Of a DNA stretch of 12,975 bases, positions 1 to 6,040 are shown in pieces. Under the pieces are notes generated by a model. The model did no database searches and was not told the origin of the DNA. It worked only from the letters and a program-made list of their open reading frames with translations. The position numbers and the translations under genes are program-made. Source of the DNA: Acidobacteriota bacterium (lineage in GTDB: Bacteria > Actinomycetota > Acidimicrobiia > Spongiisociales > UBA5794). Each line of letters starts with the position of its first letter. Position 1 is the stretch's first letter. The stretch covers positions 1 to 12,975 of the forward strand of contig JACZST010000024.1 in NCBI GenBank assembly GCA_022574065.1, in the 5' to 3' direction.

Positions 1-1
1 C

Positions 2-340
2 TTCGGAACCGAGGCGGTCGCCTAACCCGTCCAGGAGGTGCAGCGGTTCGGTGTCATCAACGATGTCGTCGCCGGTCTCGAGATCGCCGTGGTCAGCGAT
101 CCTGCCGACCCGCAGCGATGGTCCGTGTTCTCCCGACGCCTCGATGACGAGGTGGTGGAACTGGAGGTAGAGGAAGGCCGGATCGTCGATGTGAGGACGG
201 GCTCGGTGTGGGACCCGGTGCGTGGGCTGGCACGCAGCGGGCCGCTCAGCGGAGACATCCTCGACACAATGCCCGGGTTCACATCCTTCCCCAAGGACTT
301 CCACACGTTTTGGCCGGAGGGCAGGCTGTGGCAACCCTGA
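2..340 (+). pseudogene. DUF3179 domain protein, 3' end, interrupted by in-frame TAA
   Basis: C-terminal part of a DUF3179 protein, a family of unknown biochemical function. The frame reads VINDVVAG, then SVFSRRLDDEVVELEVEEGRIVD, TGSVWDPVRGLARSGPLSGD and a terminal FHTFWPEGRLW; this matches the family order VND..GG, FdR.vdGr, D..TgSlW, G.a..GpL.G and a final aromatic block. The same frame is open from base 2 with FGTEAVA, then TAA at 23-25, then PVQEVQRFG. Family members normally have a conserved Ala-Tyr-Pro exactly there, so the TAA sits where a Tyr codon (TAC/TAT) is expected. The stop is therefore probably a nonsense mutation or a base error. A restart at GTG 38 would put AGGAG directly against the start codon and lose the start of the domain. 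The gene's 5' part lies outside the window. It overlaps the next gene by 13 bases. Confidence 0.72.
316..320 (+). promoter_or_regulatory. Ribosome binding site choosing GTG 328
   Basis: GGAGG lies 7 bases upstream of GTG 328, inside the end of the DUF3179 gene. It selects 328 over the far-upstream ATG at 208, whose extra residues look like out-of-frame DUF3179 coding sequence. Confidence 0.7.
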
Positions 341-873
341 CCGGACCGGCCCGCCTGTTCCGAGTCGATCGCGGTACCTGGGTGCGCTATGAAACGGCTG
401 GCGGCCTCGGCTCCGCCGTCTTGGTCACGATGGGTGCGTACGCCATCCTGGCCTTCGACCGGTTCGGCATCCAAGGCCTGCTGGCACCCAGAGCGACGGT
501 CCGCATCCTGCTCATAGGCTTCTATGGCTGGTTGTGGCTCGCCGGAGCGGCCTGGTTGGTCGGCCGGCTCGTGCTCGCCACGCAAGCCCCGTTCGTGACG
601 GTCTTTCGGCTGTACGGCTTTGCCCACCTGCCGTTGCTGGTCGTTGCGATCACGATCCAGGTGGTATCTGTGGCGTTTCGTATCCTCGGCCCGTCGCTGG
701 CGGTGGCATTGTTCAGTGTTCTGGTCTGGATGCCCGCCCTTCTCGTCTCGGCATCACGCCAGGCGTTCGAACTCGACACGAGACCAGCGTTTCTGGTCGC
801 GGCCGGGCCATACCTGTTGTGGCTTGCGGTCGTCGGTGGTTTGCTGACGGCACAGTTAGGGCACTTGCTGTGA
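328..873 (+). CDS. YIP1-family-like integral membrane protein
   Basis: 181 residues from GTG 328. About five hydrophobic helices are visible, near residues 27-45, 57-82, 97-116, 119-141 and 155-176, joined by short loops; there is no signal peptide and no catalytic motif. The layout, with a small domain of 5 helices and a Gly-rich GWLWLAGAAWLVGRL helix followed by a YGFAHLPLL segment, resembles the YIP1 superfamily (PF04893), whose bacterial members have no settled function. The start overlaps the preceding DUF3179 frame by 13 bases, so the two were probably co-transcribed and translationally coupled. There is a 52-base gap to the following dioxygenase. The YIP1 assignment is by helix pattern and a few residues; it could be another small polytopic family. 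Confidence 0.6.
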   Translation: MATLTGPARLFRVDRGTWVRYETAGGLGSAVLVTMGAYAILAFDRFGIQGLLAPRATVRILLIGFYGWLWLAGAAWLVGRLVLATQAPFVTVFRLYGFAHLPLLVVAITIQVVSVAFRILGPSLAVALFSVLVWMPALLVSASRQAFELDTRPAFLVAAGPYLLWLAVVGGLLTAQLGHLL

Positions 874-915
874 GCTTGCAGCGTGGCGTACCCTCCACCA
901 ATCCAGCGTGACCGT

Positions 916-920
916 GGAGG
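916..920 (+). promoter_or_regulatory. Ribosome binding site choosing ATG 926
   Basis: GGAGG is followed by a 5-base spacer and ATG 926. It favours 926 over the in-frame GTG at 908, which has no such site upstream. Confidence 0.7.
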
Positions 921-925
921 ACGTC

Positions 926-1651
926 ATGGCAACGCCACCGATCGAGCAGGCCGGTTACGTCATCCACGACGGGTTCCTCGAGCCCGAAGCGTGTCGGGAA
1001 ACCCTCGCCGCCGTTGAGGAGTATCGGTCCACAACGGATTTGCCAGAGATCCATCGGGAGGCGAGGGGCAGAGCGCTCAGATACTCGGTGATCGACGGCC
1101 GCCAGATCCGCGACGGGCTTCCCGACATCTGGGATCTGTATACGGGTCCGGTCCAGGATCTCATGAGCGAGCTCGCCGGCGAGGCGATGTTCCCACTCGA
1201 CAACATCCGTGCCGGAGTCAACGTCAACATCATGCCGCCGGCGAAGTCCGAATACCGATGGCATTACGACCGCACGCCGGTGACCGCCTTGCTCTACCTC
1301 AACGAGGTCGAGGGAGGGGAGACGGAGTTGTATCCGGGGCTGCGGGTTCTTCTCTCCGAACAACGGCGGGCCCGAACCCAGCGGCTGCTCGACCGGGTGG
1401 TCACCCTGCCGCCGGTGCGGTCGATGCGAGCCAGGAAAGTGGTGGTGTCACCGAAGGCGGGCCGCCTGGTAGCGATGGCCGGCAACCGATGCTGGCACAG
1501 CGTTGGGGGTGTAGAGGGTCGGCACGACAGGATCAATGTCATCCTGGCTTACGATCGGGAGGGGGCAACCTTTGCCGCGGAGGAGGGCCTGGACTCCTAC
1601 CTGTACACCACGGATAGCACCGCCCATCAGGACCCGAACTACCTTCGCTGA
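926..1651 (+). CDS. Fe(II)/2-oxoglutarate-dependent dioxygenase
   Basis: 241 residues from ATG 926, a single double-stranded beta-helix domain. The iron-binding facial triad is visible as H113-x-D115 in RWHYDRTPVTALLYLNE and distal H191 in NRCWHSVGGVEG. R202 in GRHDRINVILAYD is positioned to bind the 2-oxoglutarate carboxylate. The LLYLNEVEGGETELYP stretch is typical of the prolyl-4-hydroxylase-like branch (2OG-FeII_Oxy_3 type). The protein should couple decarboxylation of 2-oxoglutarate to hydroxylation or another oxidation; the substrate is not readable. An insert at about residues 141-175, rich in Arg (SEQRRARTQRLLDRV), separates the HxD from the distal His and may form a substrate lid. 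The next gene starts 2 bases after the TGA, making this the first member of a four-gene cassette. Confidence 0.87.
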   Translation: MATPPIEQAGYVIHDGFLEPEACRETLAAVEEYRSTTDLPEIHREARGRALRYSVIDGRQIRDGLPDIWDLYTGPVQDLMSELAGEAMFPLDNIRAGVNVNIMPPAKSEYRWHYDRTPVTALLYLNEVEGGETELYPGLRVLLSEQRRARTQRLLDRVVTLPPVRSMRARKVVVSPKAGRLVAMAGNRCWHSVGGVEGRHDRINVILAYDREGATFAAEEGLDSYLYTTDSTAHQDPNYLR

Positions 1652-1653
1652 TA

Positions 1654-2430
1654 GTGGAAGGCACGTATTACGCCAACGCGAGCTGGGACGTCGAGGCCTG
1701 GGTAGACGTCATCGCCATCGAGTATGAGAGCCTGGTAGGTGCCTACCCATTCGACGAGCTGTTCCGGTCGCTCGGCGGGTCCATCGATCTGCTCGACGTG
1801 GGCTGCGGAACCGCCATCTTTCCCGGGTATCTGGATCCGGTTCTGTCCGCCGATATACACATCCGCGCCGACCTGCTCGACATGTCCGAGTCGAGCCTGC
1901 AACGGGCCGCCGAGGTGTTGACGGCGCTCGAGCACTTCGCTGTGGGCGACTCATACCGGGCTTTGATCGAGGATCTGCCCGAGCTCGGCGACGGCCGCTA
2001 CGAAGTGATCTGGGCGATCCACTCGCTCACCACCGTCGACATCGACCGTATGCCCGCGGCGTATGACCGCCTGATGAACGCGCTCAAACCGGGCGGCTAC
2101 CTCTTCGTGTATCAGCTGACGGCAGGATCCGCCTACCAAAAGGTGCACGGCCTGTATCGGGCGAGCAGGGGTGGCAGTCGCTACATGGAATTCGAGGACA
2201 GCCTCGAGATACTCGCCGCTGCCGGATACGACTACGAGGTGCACGAGCTGGCCTTCGATCACGTCGTACCGGACCGTCCGGAGGCGCTGGCAACCTACCT
2301 GCAAAAGGTGACGCTCGACGACACCGTCCCGGTCGAGATCTTCGAGCCGATCCTGTCTGAGTTTCGTCGCGATGGAGCGGTCCGATTCCCCCAGACCGTC
2401 AACCTGATCGCGGTACGCAACCAGGAGTAG
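1654..2430 (+). CDS. Class I SAM-dependent methyltransferase
   Basis: 258 residues from GTG 1654, two bases after the dioxygenase stop; no Shine-Dalgarno is obvious, so translation is probably coupled. Rossmann-like methyltransferase fold: motif I LLDVGCGTA at residues 46-54 binds the SAM methionine side, followed by a SADIHIRADLLDMSESSL segment that may hold the acidic ribose-binding position. IWAIHSLTTVD at about 131-141 and LKPGGYLFVYQL at about 155-166 are motifs IV-V. The N-terminal YYANASWDVEAWVDVIAIEYE could shape the acceptor pocket. Its C-terminal half differs from the next methyltransferase, so the two are not a recent duplication. Acceptor unknown; the context of a dioxygenase, a second methyltransferase and a small-molecule kinase argues for a small-molecule rather than nucleic-acid substrate. 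Confidence 0.82.
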   Translation: MEGTYYANASWDVEAWVDVIAIEYESLVGAYPFDELFRSLGGSIDLLDVGCGTAIFPGYLDPVLSADIHIRADLLDMSESSLQRAAEVLTALEHFAVGDSYRALIEDLPELGDGRYEVIWAIHSLTTVDIDRMPAAYDRLMNALKPGGYLFVYQLTAGSAYQKVHGLYRASRGGSRYMEFEDSLEILAAAGYDYEVHELAFDHVVPDRPEALATYLQKVTLDDTVPVEIFEPILSEFRRDGAVRFPQTVNLIAVRNQE

Positions 2431-2432
2431 CG

Positions 2433-3215
2433 GTGACAACGCTTCTGGCCGATCCGTACTACTCCGAGTCCAACGCAGTGTTCCGAAGGGCGACCAACCA
2501 GACCGAGGTGATGCTCGACCGGCTCGCCGACCACGCACGGGATCGCGGTCGGATCACCATCCTGAGTGTCGGGTCGGGGGTCGGTCTGTTCGAGCTGCCC
2601 ATGTTGACCAGGCTGGGCGAAGAGGGGATCACGGTGGCGAGGTTCGTTGGTGTCGATCCCAGCGCCCACGCCAACGCCGTGTTGGGCCGCAAGCTTGCCG
2701 ATCCCGGCAACGAGGCGCTCGACTTCGAGCTCGTGGCCACTCCGTTCGAGACATACGACACCGAGGCCCGATTCGACATGGTGCTGTTCAACCACGTCTT
2801 CGAGTATCTTGCCGGAGATCCGCTCACCTGGGTCGGAAAGTCCCTCGGACTCCTCGCCGATGGCGGCAACGTGCTCCTCTTCAGCCCGAACCGGGGCGGT
2901 ATCAACCAGATCTACCAGGATGTGTTCGCCGAGCTGGTTGGAGCGCCGCCGTTGTTCGCCGACGACATCGAGGTCATGCTCGATGGATCCGGCATCGCGT
3001 TTTCGATGGAGTCGATGATGGCGACTTGCGACGTTTCTGCCCTCCAGCAGCTCGGGGAGGACCCGGAGAAGCTGATGCTGCTCAGCTTCCTCACCCAGCG
3101 GGACTGCAGGGACGTTGCGTCGGAGGTCCGCGAGCATTACGTCGAGTACTACCTGTCGCTGCGGCAACCGGGGAGGAACTCCATCCCACATCCAGTGACG
3201 CTGTTCGTGATGTGA
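2433..3215 (+). CDS. SAM-dependent methyltransferase, histamine N-methyltransferase-like
   Basis: 260 residues from GTG 2433, with AGGAG at 2423-2427. Motif I is ILSVGSGVGLFELPML (43-58), the acidic strand end is FVGVDPSA (71-78, D75), and motif IV region is FDMVLFNHVFEYLAGDP. From memory the layout follows vertebrate histamine N-methyltransferase along its length: an N-terminal YY...F..a..q..v...L segment, ILSiGgG.Ge..L, a VdPSA turn, a post-strand LLSP/VS-type strand, a DDIEVMLDGSGI block matching the HNMT late region, a C/MD.S motif (here CDVSAL) and a later LLSFLT matching HNMT LLWDFLT. No statistics can be given. This suggests a small amine or imidazole acceptor, but HNMT-like folds include other N-methyltransferases. 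It ends one base into the following kinase start (TGATG). Confidence 0.8.
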   Translation: MTTLLADPYYSESNAVFRRATNQTEVMLDRLADHARDRGRITILSVGSGVGLFELPMLTRLGEEGITVARFVGVDPSAHANAVLGRKLADPGNEALDFELVATPFETYDTEARFDMVLFNHVFEYLAGDPLTWVGKSLGLLADGGNVLLFSPNRGGINQIYQDVFAELVGAPPLFADDIEVMLDGSGIAFSMESMMATCDVSALQQLGEDPEKLMLLSFLTQRDCRDVASEVREHYVEYYLSLRQPGRNSIPHPVTLFVM

Positions 3216-4192
3216 TGCGGCGCTACCTCGAGGACCTGATCCGTGGCCAATATCCGCGACGAGACAACATCAGGGTCCAGGGCGTTGCCGAAATCGAGGG
3301 CGGGTGGGAGACCGCCATCTACGGGTTCGACCTCGCCTATCGCGAGGACGGTGCGTCCCATTCCACGGCGCTGGTGGCACGGTTCTATCCGGGTGTTCGA
3401 GGAGGTGAGAGAGCGGCTAGGGAGGCCTCCGTCCTCCGAGCGCTCGCCGGCGCCGACATACCGGTACCCGGAGTCGAGCTGGTATCGACAGATCCATCCC
3501 GGTACGGCTCGGGTGTTGTCGTGATGCAGCGGGTTCCCGGCGTTGCGTTGACGGTCGAGCTCGCCGGGTCGGATGCGTTGGTCGCCGAGATGGCCCGGTG
3601 CCTGGTCGCGCTGCATCGAGTTCCCACCGCCGCAGTTTTCAACAGCGGTCTGCAGCCTTTCAACGACCCGGGATTTGTTGCTCCCGATCCCAAGGCGATC
3701 GCGGCGACGGTCGAGCGTTTCGGATTGGTCGACTTCGACCGGCTCGTTGACCGGCTGGCACGTCGAATTCCCGCCGAGCATCCACCAAGCGTTCTCCACA
3801 ACGACTATCACCCGGAGAACATCATCGTCGGAGATGGCGGCTTGGTAGTCATCGATTGGACGTTCGCCGGAATCGGGGACTACCGCCTCGACCTGTCATG
3901 GTCGGCGATGTGGACAGGAGCGACGGCGGGCAGCCATGTGCGAGCCGAGCTCCTGGGTGCCTATGAGGAGGCGGCACGCCGTGCAATCGACGACCTCGAC
4001 TATTTCGAGACGTTGAGGCTCGGGGCCCGTCTGTTGACCATCGCCCTGTGGCTCGACGGGGCGGTCGAGCTCCCGGTCCCGAAACTCACCAAAGCCGCCA
4101 TCGTGGGCGAGTACAAGCCGACGCTGATGACGGTGTACGAACGGTTCCAGGAACTGACCGGCATCGGGCTTCGCCTCTTCGAGCAGATGTAG
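3215..4192 (+). CDS. APH/choline-kinase-family phosphotransferase
   Basis: 325 residues from ATG 3215, whose A is the last base of the previous TGA; GTG 3212 is an alternative start. Protein-kinase-like fold of the aminoglycoside phosphotransferase family (PF01636). The catalytic loop is LHNDYHPENII, with D197 as base and N202 as metal ligand; the metal-binding Asp is D214 in VVIDWTFAGIGDYRLDLSW. The N-lobe holds TALVARFYPG (R56 where many kinases have Lys) and E70 in ERAAREASVL as its likely partner. A hinge-like VVVMQRVPG follows. Family members phosphorylate hydroxyls of aminoglycosides, choline, homoserine, 5-methylthioribose and similar small molecules. The position at the end of the dioxygenase/methyltransferase cassette suggests it phosphorylates a hydroxylated, methylated product or gives self-protection; that is inference. 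It is not recognisably a specific resistance enzyme. Confidence 0.85.
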   Translation: MRRYLEDLIRGQYPRRDNIRVQGVAEIEGGWETAIYGFDLAYREDGASHSTALVARFYPGVRGGERAAREASVLRALAGADIPVPGVELVSTDPSRYGSGVVVMQRVPGVALTVELAGSDALVAEMARCLVALHRVPTAAVFNSGLQPFNDPGFVAPDPKAIAATVERFGLVDFDRLVDRLARRIPAEHPPSVLHNDYHPENIIVGDGGLVVIDWTFAGIGDYRLDLSWSAMWTGATAGSHVRAELLGAYEEAARRAIDDLDYFETLRLGARLLTIALWLDGAVELPVPKLTKAAIVGEYKPTLMTVYERFQELTGIGLRLFEQM

Positions 4193-4208
4193 GGGTCGGG
4201 CACGTATT

Positions 4209-4229
4209 AGGGCTGTGCTGCCCTCAGCC
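4209..4229 (+). terminator. Weak hairpin after the kinase gene
   Basis: Just 17 bases after the kinase stop, two competing 5-bp stems are possible: AGGGC/GCCCT (4209-4213 with 4220-4224) or GGCTG/CAGCC (4211-4215 with 4225-4229). There is no T tract. It may terminate the cassette, but stems this short occur by chance in GC-rich DNA. Confidence 0.2.
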
Positions 4230-4269
4230 GTGGTCTGAAGCATCTGGCTCGATCCGACGTTTCCTGACC

Positions 4270-4557
4270 ATGAACGCGTTTGTGCTCACGGGCGGTGGCA
4301 GTCCGGGTGCGGTTCACGTCGGGATGCTCGAAGCCCTCTATGAGCGGGGCATCACGCCGGATCTGATCGTCGGCACTTCCGTAGGAGCCATCAACGGGGC
4401 CTTCATCGCCTCCCGGCCACAGATCCCCGAGACCGCCCGATCACGCGGTGGCGTGTGGCGCGGTCTGCGCCGTGCCCATGTATTTCTGCTGGATTTCGCA
4501 GGGGGATTTCTGGGCTTTGCGGGACTGCGCAGGCACTTCGTCTCTATGTGTCATTGA
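4270..4557 (+). pseudogene. Patatin-like phospholipase, truncated after the nucleophile elbow
   Basis: 95 residues from ATG 4270. It begins with a textbook patatin N-terminus: oxyanion-hole loop FVLTGGGSPGAVHVGML (GGG at 8-10) and nucleophile elbow IVGTSVGAINGAFIAS (G-x-S-x-G at 35-39, Ser37). A VWRGLRR..VFLLD...GFLGFAGLRRHFVS segment follows as in bacterial patatins, then the frame ends at MCH-stop. Bacterial patatins are usually about 280-320 residues, and the second catalytic residue (Asp of the DG[GA] motif) is absent, so this copy cannot be an active lipase. Homology ends at about base 4543, exactly where the convergent kynureninase begins at its 3' end. The downstream frames on this strand are only the antisense of kynureninase, so a simple frameshift does not explain it. 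No clear ribosome binding site is seen. Confidence 0.72.
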
Positions 4558-4583
4558 GGATGTGCTCCAGGATCGAGACGAAG
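4536..4583. repeat. 9-bp inverted repeat across the patatin/kynureninase convergence
   Basis: CTTCGTCTC (4536-4544) and its exact reverse complement GAGACGAAG (4575-4583) flank 30 bases holding the kynureninase stop and the end of the patatin frame. It encodes FVS in both proteins, read on opposite strands. It could form a hairpin at the end of the kynureninase transcript or mark a short-homology junction. There is no T tract. Confidence 0.4.
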
Positions 4584-5833
4584 CGGTGGATGTCCGCAAA
4601 CGAGTTATACAGCGGTACCGGTGCGACCCTGACCACGTTCGGGTACCGCCAGCCGCACTGCACATCGGCGGCTACGAGTTCCTCGTACACCTGCTGCCCG
4701 GAGACATCAGGGTCGTTGATGCGGAGCGAGTGCTGGCAGCCGCGCTGGTCGAGGGCCCGTGGCGTGATCGATTCGACCCTCCCCTCCAACCTGGTGTCCA
4801 GTAGGTAGTCCATGTATTGGATCATCATCTCGGACTTGGTTCTCAGCGGACCAATGCCCCCTGCTTCCTCGAAGACGGTGAGTGACCCGAGCAGCGGTGC
4901 CATGGCCAGGATCGGAGAGTTGCTCACCAACCAGGCCTCCGCTGTCGGGATGGGCCGGAACACGGTGTCCATATCAAATCGGGTCGCCCGGTCGTGACCC
5001 CACCAGCCGTGGTAGCGGGGTAGGTCGGAATCTCCGTGGTGGCGCTCGTGCACAAAGGCGCCGCCGGTCGCCCCTGGTCCTGCGTTCAGGTACTTGTAGG
5101 TGCACCAGACGGCGAAGTCGATGTCCCAGTCGTGGAGCGAAAGCTCGATATTGCCGACCGCGTGCGCCAGGTCGAGGCCGATCGGCGCCCCTACGGCTCG
5201 GGTCGCTGCGGCCAGCTCGGCCATCGGCAGCACCTGCCCGGTGTAGTACTGGATGCCCGGCAGCAGCACCAGCGCCAACTCTGAGCCGTGCCGGTCGATG
5301 GCGTCGATTAGGTCCTCGGTCCGCAGGGTCTCCTCACCGGGACGGGGCTCCACCGTCACCAGAGCGCGGGCAGGGTCGAGACCGTGTGCCCGGATCTGGG
5401 AGTCGACCGCATAGTGGTCGGAGGGGAAGGCGTGGTCTTCGATGAGGATCTTGTACCGGGAGGTGGTGGGCCGGTAGAAGCTCACCATCAGGAGGTGCAG
5501 GTTCACGGTCAGCCCGTTCATCGTGACCACTTCTGTCGGCAGAGCGCCGGTGAGGCGGCCCATCGGCTCGGCCAGCAGTTGGTGGTACGGGACCCAGGGA
5601 CGGTCCGTCTCGAAGTGCCCCCGACCCCCGTTGTCGGCCCAGCGGTCGAGTTCGGCGATCACCATGTCGCGAGCGGCGCGAGGTTGCAGACCGAGCGAGT
5701 CGCCGTCGAGGTAGATCGATTCGGCAGCCCGGTGCGGTACCGGCATGGCGAATTGGTCGCGGAACCGCCGCAGCGGGTCGGCCCGATCCAGCGCCTCGGC
5801 GAAGGCGGCTCCCGGCTCAAAGATCTCTGTCAC
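4544..5833 (-). CDS. kynU: Kynureninase
   Basis: 429 residues from GTG 5833, close to the family's usual 400-430. It is a PLP-dependent fold-type I enzyme that cleaves L-kynurenine (or 3-hydroxykynurenine) to anthranilate (or 3-hydroxyanthranilate) plus L-alanine in tryptophan catabolism. Seen in order: LDGDSLGLQP near the N-terminus, VTMNGLTVNLHLLM, AFPSDHYAVDSQ, PGIQYYTGQVL, DLAHAVGNIELSLHDWDIDFAVWCTYKYLNAGPG with the Schiff-base Lys247, then GWWGHD...FD, WLVSNSPILAMAPL, RGCQHSLRI and VRVAPVPLYNSF. All are typical kynureninase blocks, so the substrate assignment is firm. The alternative start at 5905 adds 24 residues unlike the family, and GTG 5833 has GGGAGAGG five bases upstream. It lies last in the minus-strand gene series, 207 bases after the FAD oxidoreductase, and overlaps the truncated patatin by 14 bases. 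No other kyn genes are in the window. Confidence 0.95.
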   Translation of the reverse strand: MTEIFEPGAAFAEALDRADPLRRFRDQFAMPVPHRAAESIYLDGDSLGLQPRAARDMVIAELDRWADNGGRGHFETDRPWVPYHQLLAEPMGRLTGALPTEVVTMNGLTVNLHLLMVSFYRPTTSRYKILIEDHAFPSDHYAVDSQIRAHGLDPARALVTVEPRPGEETLRTEDLIDAIDRHGSELALVLLPGIQYYTGQVLPMAELAAATRAVGAPIGLDLAHAVGNIELSLHDWDIDFAVWCTYKYLNAGPGATGGAFVHERHHGDSDLPRYHGWWGHDRATRFDMDTVFRPIPTAEAWLVSNSPILAMAPLLGSLTVFEEAGGIGPLRTKSEMMIQYMDYLLDTRLEGRVESITPRALDQRGCQHSLRINDPDVSGQQVYEELVAADVQCGWRYPNVVRVAPVPLYNSFADIHRFVSILEHILNDT

Positions 5834-5838
5834 CTCTG

Positions 5839-5846
5839 CCTCTCCC
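5839..5846 (-). promoter_or_regulatory. Ribosome binding site of kynureninase
   Basis: Read on the minus strand, GGGAGAGG sits five bases before GTG 5833. It fixes the start and directly abuts a 16-base palindrome at 5847-5862 that could mask it. Confidence 0.65.
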
Positions 5847-5862
5847 GAATCCGTCCGGATTC
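5847..5862 (-). promoter_or_regulatory. Palindrome abutting the kynureninase ribosome binding site
   Basis: GAATCCG and CGGATTC form a perfect 7-bp dyad around a 2-base centre. Its position just upstream of the Shine-Dalgarno fits an operator for a dimeric repressor. As RNA the 2-base loop is too tight without opening a pair. No known operator consensus is claimed. Confidence 0.35.
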
Positions 5863-5900
5863 TGTGGCCGCCCGGAGTATTGCCCCCCGGCGTTGGCTGT

Positions 5901-5930
5901 CCCAACCGAGTTGGGGGGAGCGAATCTCCC
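5901..5930 (-). promoter_or_regulatory. Tandem small hairpins between FAD oxidoreductase and kynureninase
   Basis: CCCAAC/GTTGGG with a 3-base loop (5901-5915) is directly followed by GGGAG/CTCCC with a 5-base loop (5916-5930). They lie 111 or more bases downstream of the FAD gene stop and 68 bases or more upstream of the kynureninase start. They may be a terminator without a T tract or a leader structure. The rest of the gap 5834-6040 shows no open frame I trust. Confidence 0.35.
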
Positions 5931-6040
5931 GATGATCACATGTTCCTCGACTGGCTCCCGGAGCCGCTCGCAGCCTTCGCCTGCTCGCGCCTTCCCCACG
6001 GTGCGGGAGAGGCGGAGACTGGTGATTCGGAGTTCCGTGT

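Noticed and set aside
22..627. 201-residue minus-strand open frame over the DUF3179 and YIP1-like genes
   Set aside because: The opposite strand has family-supported genes in both halves; this frame ends in a Ser/Thr-rich low-complexity run.
1660..4209. Exact 11-base direct repeat GGCACGTATTA at 1660 and 4199
   Set aside because: In a window of this size several 11-base matches are expected by chance, and the two copies have unrelated contexts (start of a methyltransferase, after a kinase stop).
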